From the NCBI GenBank assembly GCA_035465395.1, contig DATHRK010000026.1:3891-67890 (forward strand): a stretch of 64,000 bases of DNA, given 5' to 3'. The stretch is from DATHRK01 sp035465395 (GTDB taxonomy: Bacteria; Gemmatimonadota; Gemmatimonadetes; Longimicrobiales; RSA9). The notes under the pieces were generated by a model. It was not told the origin of the DNA and ran no database searches. It saw only the letters and a program-made list of their open reading frames with translations. Position 1 is the first letter of the stretch. Each line of letters opens with the position of its first letter. Made by a program: the position numbers and the translations under genes. This document shows, piece after piece, positions 44,466 through 52,880 of the stretch.

Positions 44466-45686
44466 TCACGTCGCCGATACCGACCCGTGCGCCTCACGCC
44501 GGTGCGCTGCGAGGCGGGCCATGGCCACGATGCCCAGCGCGGGGCCGATCGCGAGCACGGTGAACGCCGGCCCCCAGCCGACCCCTCGCGCGAGCTCCGT
44601 CGCGAGCCAGATGGACGCGATCGTGAGAGCGAACCCCACCGACGTCTGGAGGGTGAGGGCCGTGCCCACCGCGTGGGGCGGCGCGACCTCGGTCACCAGC
44701 GCGCTGAACTGGGCGGAGTCCGCGACCACGGCGAAGCCCCACACGAGCGCGAGCGGCACGAGCAGCACGAGCGGCGCCCCGGCGAGCCAGCCGAGCGTGA
44801 GCGAGCACACGCCGCTCACGGCCATCGCCGCGCCGGCAATGCGCTCGCGCCCCAGGCGGTCCGCGTAGCGGCCGGCCACCACCGACCCCGGCCCGCCCGC
44901 GGCGATCACAGCGAAGCCGATCAAGCCGGCACCCAGCGCCGCGCCGGCGCCTCCCCCGCGCGCAGCCAGCACGTCCCGGAAGAACACCGTCACCAGGACC
45001 CACATGGCGTACAGCTCCCACATGTGGCCCAGATAGCCGTAGATCGCGAGGCGGGTGGGACGGTGCCGCGCCACGACTCCCACCAGACCCCAGTCGAACG
45101 GCCGCGACTCGAACGCGAACGGGCCGTCCCGGTACGCCACGCGCACGAGCAGGGCGGCGCAAGCGGCGGCGATGGACGCGCCGCCGATCACGCCGACGAG
45201 GCCGAGGCCTTCCACGCCGTGGAGCAGGTAGGGCGTGGCCTTCCCGACGGTCAGCGCGCCGACGATCGTGCCGATGGCCAGCCCGCGACCGTCCCGGAAC
45301 CAGGTGGCCGCCATCTTCATCGCCGGCGGATAGACCCCCGCGAGGAAGACGCCCGTGAGGAAGCGCAGGACGACGCCCTCCGCGAAACCGGGAACCACGA
45401 GCAGAAGGCCGTTGGCCAGCGCCGCGGCGAGCGCCGAGGCGGCGAACAGCGTCCTCGCGCGCACGACGTCGGCGATGTTCAGCACGGCGGAGGCGGCGGT
45501 CCCGGCGACGAAGCCGAGCTGGACGCCGTTCGTGAGCCAAACCTCCTGGGTGGGCGAAAGCGTCCACGCGTCCCGCAGCAGCGGCGCGGCGGCGCTCGCG
45601 GTGAACCAGAGGGACATGCCCGCGAGCTCGGCGCCCGCCAACAGCGCCAGGATGCGCCACCGGCCTGCCGGGTCCCCGCCGTTCAA
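44466..45686 (-). CDS. Major facilitator superfamily transporter
   Basis: A 406-residue transporter with 12 hydrophobic segments. MFS features are WLTNGVQLGFVAGTAASAVL, the loop FRDGRGLAIGTIVGALTVGK, AIYGYLGHMWELYAMWVLVT and the second-half loop VAGRYADRLGRERIAGAAMA (a GRYADRxGR motif A). The substrate is unknown. Its TTG start overlaps the psuG stop (TTGA), making it the last gene of the egtB-egtD-egtA-psuG chain, so a role in exporting or importing a product of that chain is possible but untested. Confidence 0.88.
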   Translation of the reverse strand: MNGGDPAGRWRILALLAGAELAGMSLWFTASAAAPLLRDAWTLSPTQEVWLTNGVQLGFVAGTAASAVLNIADVVRARTLFAASALAAALANGLLLVVPGFAEGVVLRFLTGVFLAGVYPPAMKMAATWFRDGRGLAIGTIVGALTVGKATPYLLHGVEGLGLVGVIGGASIAAACAALLVRVAYRDGPFAFESRPFDWGLVGVVARHRPTRLAIYGYLGHMWELYAMWVLVTVFFRDVLAARGGGAGAALGAGLIGFAVIAAGGPGSVVAGRYADRLGRERIAGAAMAVSGVCSLTLGWLAGAPLVLLVPLALVWGFAVVADSAQFSALVTEVAPPHAVGTALTLQTSVGFALTIASIWLATELARGVGWGPAFTVLAIGPALGIVAMARLAAHRREAHGSVSAT

Positions 45687-46630
45687 GACGCGCTCGCCTC
45701 CGCGAGCCGCCACGCCTCCACGGCGCGGGCGATGCGGGCGGCGACCCGCGCGTTCCTCTCGAGCAACGCGAGGTTGGCACGCAGCGTCGCCTCCCCGGTC
45801 AGCTCCGCCAGATGCGACAGCAAGAAGGGGGTGAGGTCCGCCGAGCGCAGGCCGGACCGTTCCGCCTCGGCGACGGCCCGCTCGACGAGCGGCTCCACGT
45901 CGGCGCGGGGGATGGCCACCTCGGACGGCACGGGCACGGCGACCAGCAGCGCGGACGGGAGGCCGAGCCGGCGGTGCGCCGAGACGAGTTCGGCCACCTC
46001 CTCCTCGGTGTCGCAGCGCACGTCCACCGCCAGGCCGCTGTCGCGGCTGAAGAAAGCCGGGAACGCGTCGGTGCCGAAGCCCGCGACGGTGATCCCGCGG
46101 GTCTCCAGCGTCTCCCTCGTGGCGTCCAGGTCGAGGATCGCCTTGGCGCCCGAGCAGACGACGACCATGGGCGTGCGCGCCAGCTCCTCCAGGTCCGCGC
46201 TCACGTCGAAGGTGGCCGCCCCGCCCAGGGTCCGGTGCACCCCGCCGATGCCTCCGGTCGCGAAGACCTCGATGCCGGCCGCGTGGGCCAGCCGGATCGT
46301 GGCCGCGACGGTGGTCGCCCCGTCCTGCCCGCGGGCGACCACGACCGGCAGGTCGCGGGTGCTCACCTTGCGCACGTCGCCGTCGCCGCCGAGTCGGCGG
46401 ATCTGGTCCGGCGCGAGCCCGATCACGACCTCGCCGGCGATGATGCCGATCGTCCTGGGCTCGGCACCCTCCTCGCGGACCGCTGCTTCCAGCCGGAGCG
46501 CCTGCTCGACGTTCCAGGGGCGCGGCAGCCCGTGCGCGATCACGGTCGTTTCCAGGGCCACGGCGGGCGGCCGGCTCCCGGGGACCGTCGCATCGTTCGT
46601 GGCGCCCGGCGCCTCGCCGCGGTCGCTCAT
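45683..46630 (-). CDS. psuG: Pseudouridine-5'-phosphate glycosidase
   Basis: A 315-residue PsuG. The family block VALETTVIAHGLPRPWNVEQ is at the N-terminus, followed by TIGIIAGEVVIGL, VVVARGQDGATTVAATIRLA, EVFATGGIGGVHRTLG and VVCSGAKAILDLDATRETLE, where the Lys in the CSGAKAIL motif forms the sugar adduct. GFGTDAFPAFFSRDSGL also fits. It splits pseudouridine phosphate to uracil and ribose 5-phosphate. The kinase PsuK is not adjacent, which is unusual. It overlaps egtA by four bases. Confidence 0.94.
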   Translation of the reverse strand: MSDRGEAPGATNDATVPGSRPPAVALETTVIAHGLPRPWNVEQALRLEAAVREEGAEPRTIGIIAGEVVIGLAPDQIRRLGGDGDVRKVSTRDLPVVVARGQDGATTVAATIRLAHAAGIEVFATGGIGGVHRTLGGAATFDVSADLEELARTPMVVVCSGAKAILDLDATRETLETRGITVAGFGTDAFPAFFSRDSGLAVDVRCDTEEEVAELVSAHRRLGLPSALLVAVPVPSEVAIPRADVEPLVERAVAEAERSGLRSADLTPFLLSHLAELTGEATLRANLALLERNARVAARIARAVEAWRLAEASAS

Positions 46631-47934
46631 GCGCTGGCGGCGGGCGGCAAGGCAAGGACGGCGTCGGCGGGGGCGCGCCCTCGTAGCGTGTACGCGTCGA
46701 AGAACGCCTCGGCGGCGTCGAGGTCGCGCGCGGACAGGCGGTCCACGCCGAGGCTACGGGCGCCCCGCAGGCCGAGCGCGACCACGCTCCGGGCGAGGGC
46801 GGCCACCTCGGCATCGCGGAGCCCCTCGTGGCCCGCCCGGACCAGCAGCTCGGGCGAGGGCGGCGGCAGATTGGCGGCCGCCTCCGCCAGCGTCGGCGGG
46901 TGGTGCAGGATGCCGAGTAGCAGCACGACTGGCGCCGCCAGCGCCCCCGGCGGAAGCGCATCGCAGCTGCGAATCTCCAACCAGCCCTTCGGCCGCACCT
47001 CGGGGAACAGCGTCGTCAGGTGGGTCCGCCAGTGGTCCAGGCCGACGTCGCCCGAGCGCAGGAGCTCGCCAAAGGGCGCCGGTTCACCGGGCCCCAGGAA
47101 CCAGTGAGCCTCGAGCGCGAAGCGGACGTAGCCGGCCACGGGATCGGACGCCGGCCCGGTCACGCCCGTGCGTCCCGGGTCGAGACGCCTCCACGCGTCC
47201 GCGCGATAGCTCGCGTGGCCCGTCGGACGTCCGTCGTATACGGGCGAGTTGGCGAAGATGGCCGTCAGGGGCGCGGCGAGGGCGTTGGCCACGCGAAAGG
47301 CAGCCAGCGGGTCCGGGCCGAAGTCCACGTTGATCTGCAGGGACCCCGTCTGTCGCATCATCCTCGGGCCCGCGGGCCCGAGCCCGCCGAAGTAGGCGTC
47401 CATGCGGCGGTAGCGGTCGCCCGTGAGTCGGAGCGACGTAGCCGCCAGCGGCCGGCCCGGCTCGATGCCGAGGCCCTCGAGCCGGACGCCGGCGGCCTCC
47501 GCCCCGGCGCACAGGTCGGACAGCACCCCGTGCGCGCGCGCGAGGAGCCGGGCCGCCGACGCGTACGGCGCGGTGCCGTACTCGATCTGGCCGCCGGGCT
47601 CGTAGGAGATCGTCTCCTCGGGCCCGGGCTCGAACTGAGGCGAGCCCGTGGGCGACACCGACTCCCGCCACCCACGGCGGGCCGCCAGCTCGGTGAGGAA
47701 TGCCAAGCTTCCCCCGGGGCCGTGGATCGGCACGATGGCCCCGGAGGCGTCGAGCGGCAGGAGTTCGACCTCCAGCCCGACGAGAGGTGCGCCGCGGGTA
47801 CCGGCGGGCTGCACGCCGTCCGCGGACCGCGCCCGCCAGGGCCGCCCGGCGTCGGGGCCGCCCGGCAGCTCGGGCAGCCGGAACGCGCGATGGCGGATGT
47901 CGGCCGCGAGCAGCGCGAGCGTGTCGCGGTCCAT
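46627..47934 (-). CDS. egtA: Glutamate-cysteine ligase, EgtA type
   Basis: A 435-residue GCS2-family ligase: GLEVELLPLDASGAIVPIHG, the ATP/Glu site FEPGPEETISYEPGGQIEYG, RYRRMDAYFGGLGPAGPRMM, QTGSLQINVDFGP, ANSPVYDGRPTGHASYR and PKGWLEIRSCDALPPGA. It joins glutamate and cysteine into gamma-glutamylcysteine, the sulfur donor of the mycobacterial-type ergothioneine route. The ATG is directly adjacent to the egtD stop (TGAATG). Its place in the operon argues for EgtA rather than glutathione synthesis, since no gshB is present. Confidence 0.88.
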   Translation of the reverse strand: MDRDTLALLAADIRHRAFRLPELPGGPDAGRPWRARSADGVQPAGTRGAPLVGLEVELLPLDASGAIVPIHGPGGSLAFLTELAARRGWRESVSPTGSPQFEPGPEETISYEPGGQIEYGTAPYASAARLLARAHGVLSDLCAGAEAAGVRLEGLGIEPGRPLAATSLRLTGDRYRRMDAYFGGLGPAGPRMMRQTGSLQINVDFGPDPLAAFRVANALAAPLTAIFANSPVYDGRPTGHASYRADAWRRLDPGRTGVTGPASDPVAGYVRFALEAHWFLGPGEPAPFGELLRSGDVGLDHWRTHLTTLFPEVRPKGWLEIRSCDALPPGALAAPVVLLLGILHHPPTLAEAAANLPPPSPELLVRAGHEGLRDAEVAALARSVVALGLRGARSLGVDRLSARDLDAAEAFFDAYTLRGRAPADAVLALPPAASA

Positions 47935-48927
47935 TCAGCCGGGGCGCTCGCCCGGCTCGACGCCCGCGACCGCCAGGGCGAACAGCGCCGGATCCCCGGT
48001 GATCCAGCGACGCAGGGTCAGCCCGGCCGGGGCCAGCAGGGCCTCGACGTCCGGACGCTCGAACTTGCGGCTGTTCTCGGTGTGGATGGATTCGCCCTTC
48101 GAGAAGACGATCGAGCCGACGCCGGGAATCCGCACCGTCTGGTCCCGTTCCGAGACCAGGTGCATCTCGATGCGGCTCTCGCCCTCGTTCCATACCGCCT
48201 CGTGACGGAAGGCGCCCGGATCGAAGTCCGCCCCCAGCCGGTCGTTGAGGACCCGCAGCACGTTCAGGTTGAAGGCGGCCGTGACGCCACGAGAGTCGTT
48301 GTAGGCGGCGAGAAGCGTGGGAATGTCCTTGCGCAGGTCCACCCCAAGGAGGAAGCGGTCGCGGGGCAGCATGTCGTCGACGACGCAGCGCACCAGCCGG
48401 CGGGCGGCCAGGGGGCCGAAGTTGCCGATCGTGCTGCCCAGGAAGGCGAAGAGCGCCGGTCGCGGAATCTCCTCGGGGAGCTCGAAGCGGCGACTGATGT
48501 CGGCCACCTCGGGCCGGATCGCGAGAGAGGGGTACTCCTCGCGCAGGTCGGCGGCGACGGCGTGCAGGAAGCCGGCGCTCACATCGACCGGAACGAAGCA
48601 GCGTCCGACGCCGGCGGCGACCATCGCATCCAGGATGATGCGGCTCTTGACCGCCGATCCGGCACCCAAGTCCACGAGCGTGGCCGGCCCCACCGCGGCG
48701 ACCAGCGGCTCCGCGTGCGCCTGGAGCAGGGCCCGCTCCGCGCGCGTCAGGTAGTATTCGTCGAGCTCGGTGATACGCTCGAACAGCTCCGAGCCACGAC
48801 GGTCGTAGAAGTACTTGGACGACAGCGTCTTCTGCGGCTGCGACAGGCCATGGGCCACGTCCTCGAGCGTGCCCGCGCGATCGAAGCCTTCCCCTTCGGG
48901 TCGCTGCATCAGGATCGCCTCACCCAT
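47935..48927 (-). CDS. egtD: L-histidine N-alpha-methyltransferase EgtD
   Basis: A 330-residue S-adenosylmethionine enzyme. Family motifs are SSKYFYDRRGSELFERITEL, DEYYLTRAERALL, LVDLGAGSAVKSRIILDAM (SAM site), FVPVDVSAGFL, LFAFLGSTIGNFGP, LLGVDLRKD and AAYNDSRGVTAAFNLNVLRV (histidine-binding Tyr/Asn), ending with IHTENSRKF. It trimethylates histidine to hercynine. It overlaps egtB by eight bases and is followed without a gap by egtA, forming one translational chain. Confidence 0.95.
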   Translation of the reverse strand: MGEAILMQRPEGEGFDRAGTLEDVAHGLSQPQKTLSSKYFYDRRGSELFERITELDEYYLTRAERALLQAHAEPLVAAVGPATLVDLGAGSAVKSRIILDAMVAAGVGRCFVPVDVSAGFLHAVAADLREEYPSLAIRPEVADISRRFELPEEIPRPALFAFLGSTIGNFGPLAARRLVRCVVDDMLPRDRFLLGVDLRKDIPTLLAAYNDSRGVTAAFNLNVLRVLNDRLGADFDPGAFRHEAVWNEGESRIEMHLVSERDQTVRIPGVGSIVFSKGESIHTENSRKFERPDVEALLAPAGLTLRRWITGDPALFALAVAGVEPGERPG

Positions 48928-50245
48928 CGCGCGCGCACCGGAAGCCGCTGAAGATCTGGCGGCGGATCGGATAGTCCCAGTTGCGGAAGGTGCCGCGGAC
49001 GGCGCCCGGCCTCGTGGCCCAGGACCCGCCGCGGAGCACCTTGAAGCGGGGCCCGAAGAATACCTCGGAGTACTCGGCGTAGGGGAACGTTTCGTAGCCC
49101 GGCCACGCGGTGAAGTCGCTGGCCGTCCACTCCCAGACGTTGCCGATCATGTCCAGACAGCCGATCGGCGACGCGCCGCGGGCGTGCGCGCCCACGGGCG
49201 CCGTGCCGAACGCCAGCTGGTCCAGGTTGGCGTGCAGGGTCGTGGGCGGCTCCTCGCCCCACGGGTACGCGCGCTTCGACCGGTCCACCGGATCCCACGT
49301 CGCGGCCGCCTCCCACTCGTGCTCGGTGGGCAGGCGCTTGCCCGCCCACGCGGCGAACGCCTCCGCCTCGTACCAGGTGACGTGGCAGACGGGGTGGTCG
49401 GGCTGCACCGGCGCCATGCGGTCCATCTCGCGGCGGTGCCAAGCGCCGTCTTGCATCTCCCAGTAGAGGGGCGCATCGGCTCCGGTCTCCGCGAGCCAGG
49501 CGCGGCCGTGCTCCGACCACAGCCGGGGCTCGCCGTACCCGCCCTCCCGCATGAACTCCAGATACGCCGCGTTGGTGACGGGCGTCGCGTCGATCGAGAA
49601 GGGTGCGATGTCGACCTCGTGCGCCGGGCGCTCGTTGTCGTAGGCGGCCGAGCGGTCGTCCGTGCCGATCAGCACGCGGCCGCCCGGGAAGCTGACCATC
49701 TCGGGGACGGACGTGTCGGATGAGCCGAAGGACCGGGCGCGCGGCGCCGCGTAGGGGGCGCCCCGCTTGAGCTGGAGCGTCTGCAGGATCGTCTCGTTGT
49801 GCTGGTACTCGTGCTGGGCCACCATGCGGTACACGAACCCGTCCCGCAGCACGGGGGTTCGCGGGTCGACGAGATTCACGTGGTCGAGGGTGCCCAGCAC
49901 CGCGGCGCGCACGTCGGCGAGCAGCTCCAGGATCTCCCGCAACGAGGGCAGCGCGAGCTCGCCCCGGACGGAGCGCGGGTTCTCGAAGGGATTGTACATG
50001 CCCGGCATCTCGCCGAAGCGCACGTCGCCCTTGATGTTGTCGATCAGCCAGAGCTTCTCGAACTCGGCGATGTGGCCGAGATCCCAGACGATCGGACTCA
50101 TCAACTCGCTGTGCTGTATCTTCAGGTCCGCTTCCGACAGCGGCCCGATCAATAGGAGCGTACGCGCCCGCGCGTCGTTCAGGAGGTCGGCGATGCCGGC
50201 GGGGCGCAGAGACGCTCCCGGCGGTGACGCTAGGGTCGAAAGCAT
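48920..50245 (-). CDS. egtB: Ergothioneine sulfoxide synthase EgtB
   Basis: A 441-residue non-haem iron enzyme. The N-terminal DinB-like half supplies the three-His iron site: His 58 in WDLGHIAEFEKLWL and His 145/His 149 in VAQHEYQHNETILQ. The C-terminal half is an FGE/sulfatase-modifying fold: VSFPGGRVLIGTDDRSAAYD, HVTWYEAEAFAAWAGKRLPT, MIGNVWEWTASDFTAWPGYE and VLRGGSWATRPGAVRGTFRN. It joins hercynine to a thiol donor with O2. The ATG at 50245 (MLSTLAS) opens the operon; the frame upstream is not egtB-like. Confidence 0.95.
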   Translation of the reverse strand: MLSTLASPPGASLRPAGIADLLNDARARTLLLIGPLSEADLKIQHSELMSPIVWDLGHIAEFEKLWLIDNIKGDVRFGEMPGMYNPFENPRSVRGELALPSLREILELLADVRAAVLGTLDHVNLVDPRTPVLRDGFVYRMVAQHEYQHNETILQTLQLKRGAPYAAPRARSFGSSDTSVPEMVSFPGGRVLIGTDDRSAAYDNERPAHEVDIAPFSIDATPVTNAAYLEFMREGGYGEPRLWSEHGRAWLAETGADAPLYWEMQDGAWHRREMDRMAPVQPDHPVCHVTWYEAEAFAAWAGKRLPTEHEWEAAATWDPVDRSKRAYPWGEEPPTTLHANLDQLAFGTAPVGAHARGASPIGCLDMIGNVWEWTASDFTAWPGYETFPYAEYSEVFFGPRFKVLRGGSWATRPGAVRGTFRNWDYPIRRQIFSGFRCARDG

Positions 50246-50360
50246 ATCGGGAGAGCCTTGCGTGTGCGGGAATCGGGAGCGCAAAGGTACCCGGGCCTCC
50301 GGAGCCGAGCAACGTGTCTCGGGTCGGGCTCGGACGGCACCGCGACCATCGAGGAACGCC

Positions 50361-50384
50361 ATGACCACCCCCGCCATCCGTTGA
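50361..50384 (+). other. Seven-codon mini-ORF before the ABC ATPase gene
   Basis: An ATG at 50361, preceded by GAGGAA, reads MTTPAIR and stops with a TGA that overlaps the TTG start of the ATPase gene (TTGA). It may be a translational-coupling leader, or the true N-terminus of the ATPase with a sequencing frameshift. The reading is direct; the role is inferred. Confidence 0.35.
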
Positions 50385-51124
50385 CCTCGGCAGCGCCCGC
50401 CCTGGAGGCGAGGGGTGTACGCCACGCCTACGGCGCCGTACCGGCGCTGGACGGCGTGGACCTGCTCGTGCCGGCCGGGGAGGCGGTCGCCCTGGTGGGC
50501 GAGAGCGGCTCAGGAAAGACGACTCTCCTGCGGTGCTTCAATCGGACCGTCGAGCCGGACGCGGGCCAGGTGTTGGTGCGCGGGGCGCCGGTCGTCGGCG
50601 CAGCGCCGGTGCGGCTCCGACGCACGCTCGGCTTCGTGCCCCAGGAGGGCGGGCTGATGCCGCACTGGAGCGTGCTGCGGAACGCCGCGCTGGTGCCTCG
50701 CCTTCGAGGAGAGGCGGACGCGGACGAGCGCGCTCGCGCCGCGCTCGACGCGGTCGGGCTGCCCGCGGCGGAGTACGGCGGGCGCTGGCCGGTGCAGCTC
50801 TCGGGGGGGCAGCGGCAGCGGGTCGCGATCGCCCGGGCGCTGGCCGGGGACAGCGACATCGTCCTCCTCGACGAGCCCTTCGGGGCGCTGGATGCGATCA
50901 CCCGCTCGGACCTGCAGGACCAGTTCGCCGACCTGCGGGCGCGGCGCGGCTTCTCGGTGCTACTGGTCACGCACGACCTCCACGAGGCCTTCCTCCTGGC
51001 CGACCGGATCGCCGTGATGCGCAACGGCGCGATCGAGCAGCTCGGCGCGCCCTCCGAGCTGAGACAACGGCCGGCCACCGGCTACGTGGAGGCGCTGCTA
51101 CGGCGCGCGAGGGTGAGCGCGTGA
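50381..51124 (+). CDS. ABC transporter ATP-binding protein (betaine/ergothioneine-type)
   Basis: A 247-residue ATPase of the quaternary-amine (OpuCA/ProV/EgtV) class. It has Walker A VGESGSGKTTLL, Q-loop FVPQEGGLMPHWSV, signature LSGGQRQRVAIARAL, Walker B IVLLDEPFGALD and switch His in VTHDLHEAFLLADRIAVM. It lacks the C-terminal CBS pair of OpuCA. The start is uncertain: the only in-frame initiation codon nearby is the TTG at 50381. It partners the fused binding-protein/permease gene that begins inside its stop (GTGA). Confidence 0.93.
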   Translation: MTSAAPALEARGVRHAYGAVPALDGVDLLVPAGEAVALVGESGSGKTTLLRCFNRTVEPDAGQVLVRGAPVVGAAPVRLRRTLGFVPQEGGLMPHWSVLRNAALVPRLRGEADADERARAALDAVGLPAAEYGGRWPVQLSGGQRQRVAIARALAGDSDIVLLDEPFGALDAITRSDLQDQFADLRARRGFSVLLVTHDLHEAFLLADRIAVMRNGAIEQLGAPSELRQRPATGYVEALLRRARVSA

Positions 51125-52836
51125 AGCGCGACCGGGCTGCGCGGCGTGCGCGGGCTGCGGGCACCGCGCGGCGGGCGCGGGCCGCGGGGAGCGCCGCCGT
51201 CTGTTCTTGCCTCGCCCTGGCGGCCGCTCTTCCCTCCGGCTGGCCCACCGGCCCGCGGGCCCAGGAGGGGGACGCCGACGCGCCCGTGGTCGTCGCGAGC
51301 AAGCCGTTCGGCGAGTCGTTCCTGCTCATGGAGATCTTCGCGCAGGCGCTCGAGGCCGGCGGCCTGGCGGTCGATCGCAGGCCGGGTCTCGGCGCCACCG
51401 AAATCGCCTTCGGGGCGCTCCGCGCCGGCGCGATCGACGTCTACCCCGAGTACACGGGCACCGGGCTGGTCGCCATCCTCGATGAGACCCCCGACGCCGC
51501 CGAGGACGCCGTCTTTGCGCGCGTCGAACGGGCATTCCGCGAGCGCTGGGGGGTGCGGTGGCTGCCTCCGCTGGGCTTCCAGAACACGTACGCGATCGCG
51601 GTGCGCCGCGAGACCGCGGAGCGGTACGGGCTGCGCACGCTGTCGGACCTGGCGGCGGCGTCTGCGGAGCTGCGCGCCGGCTTCAGCCCCGATTTCATCG
51701 GCCGAAGCGACGGCCTGGAGGGCCTGCGGCCGGTCTACGGATTCGCATTCCGCGACGTGCGATCACTGCTCCAGGCGGTGAAGTACCGCGCGCTCGCCGA
51801 CGGCGCGGTGGACGTGATCGATGGCTACTCGACCGACGGACAGATCGCCCGCTACGACCTGGTCGTGTTGGAGGACGACCGCGGCTTCTTCCCGGCCTAC
51901 GAGGCCGCGCCGCTCGTGGGGCGGCGCCTGGCGGAGACGCGCCCGGACGCTCTCGCCATCCTGTCCCGGCTCGCCGGCACGCTCGACGAGGCCACCATGC
52001 GGCGACTGAACCGGCGCGTGGAGGTCGATGGAGAGGAACTGGCGTCCGTCGCGGCCGATGCCCTGCGCGCGATGGGAGCCTCCGGGGCGAGCGTGGACTC
52101 GGCGCCCCCGGGTGGCCCGGACGCGGTCGAAGCCGGCGGTCGATCGGTCGCGGGCGACGCCACAGCCGCTTCCGACGCCGCAGACGGCACGGGCGGCTTC
52201 TTCGCCTACCTATGGGCGCGGCGCGATTCGCTCGGCCGGCAGGCCGCGCGGCACCTGCTGCTCGTGCTCGTGTCGCTGCTCGCGGCCGCCGCGGTCGCGG
52301 TCCCGCTCGGCCTCGGCCTGGAGCGCGCGAGCGCGGGGGCCGAGGGCGTGGTCCGCGGTGTCGGACTGCTCCAGACGATCCCGAGCATCGCGCTGCTGGC
52401 GTTCATGATCCCGCTGCTCGGCATCGGCGTCGTGCCCGCGCTCGTGGCGCTCTTCCTCTACGCGCTCTACCCGATCGTACGGAACACCTACAGCGGCGTC
52501 CGCGACGCCAGCCCCGAGGCGGTCGCCGCGGGCCGCGCGCTCGGCATGACGCCGGGGCAGCTCCTCACCCAGGTCCGGCTACCCCTCGCGGCGCCGATCA
52601 TCATGGCCGGCGTGCGCACGGCCGCGGTGATCTCCGTCGGCACCGCCACGCTGGCCGCGTTCATCGGCGCGGGCGGGCTCGGCGACCCCATCGTCGCCGG
52701 GCTCGCGCTGTCGGACACGCGCATGATCCTGTCCGGCGCGGTCCCCGCGGCGGCGCTCGCGTTGCTCGTCGACCTGGCGCTCGCGCTGGTGGAGCGTGCG
52801 GTGCGCCCGCGGGGCGTCGACACCGGCGGACGCTGA
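51121..52836 (+). CDS. ABC importer: substrate-binding domain fused to permease (order SBP-permease)
   Basis: A 571-residue fusion. After a signal peptide (about 20-48) comes an OpuAC-like binding domain (about 55-325): VVVASKPFGESFLLMEIFAQ, GLGATEIAFGALRAGAIDVY followed by PEYTGTG, GLRPVYGFAFRDVRS, VDVIDGYSTDGQIARYDLVV. A low-complexity linker leads to five or six helices of a permease domain (about 360-565) with the ATPase-contact loop ASPEAVAAGRALGMTPGQLL. It imports a betaine-like compound; because it diverges from egtBDA, ergothioneine is a candidate. The S. pneumoniae EgtU fusion has the opposite domain order as I recall it. GTG start overlapping the ATPase stop. Confidence 0.9.
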   Translation: MKRDRAARRARAAGTARRARAAGSAAVCSCLALAAALPSGWPTGPRAQEGDADAPVVVASKPFGESFLLMEIFAQALEAGGLAVDRRPGLGATEIAFGALRAGAIDVYPEYTGTGLVAILDETPDAAEDAVFARVERAFRERWGVRWLPPLGFQNTYAIAVRRETAERYGLRTLSDLAAASAELRAGFSPDFIGRSDGLEGLRPVYGFAFRDVRSLLQAVKYRALADGAVDVIDGYSTDGQIARYDLVVLEDDRGFFPAYEAAPLVGRRLAETRPDALAILSRLAGTLDEATMRRLNRRVEVDGEELASVAADALRAMGASGASVDSAPPGGPDAVEAGGRSVAGDATAASDAADGTGGFFAYLWARRDSLGRQAARHLLLVLVSLLAAAAVAVPLGLGLERASAGAEGVVRGVGLLQTIPSIALLAFMIPLLGIGVVPALVALFLYALYPIVRNTYSGVRDASPEAVAAGRALGMTPGQLLTQVRLPLAAPIIMAGVRTAAVISVGTATLAAFIGAGGLGDPIVAGLALSDTRMILSGAVPAAALALLVDLALALVERAVRPRGVDTGGR

Positions 52837-52853
52837 TGCCTTATCTTCGCGCC

Positions 52854-52880
52854 ATGAACATTCTCGTCCTCGCGCCATGA
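52854..52880 (+). other. Eight-codon mini-ORF before the patatin gene
   Basis: ATG at 52854 reads MNILVLAP and its TGA overlaps the patatin ATG (ATGA). The decamer CGCGCCATGA occurs twice here, at both ATGs. It resembles the first residues of several enzymes (for example LmbE-type deacetylases) and may be a remnant or a coupling leader. Confidence 0.3.

Noticed and set aside
44487..47333. A 948-codon open frame on the plus strand
   Set aside because: It is antisense to the MFS, psuG and egtA genes and reads as low-complexity Arg/Ala/Gly sequence.
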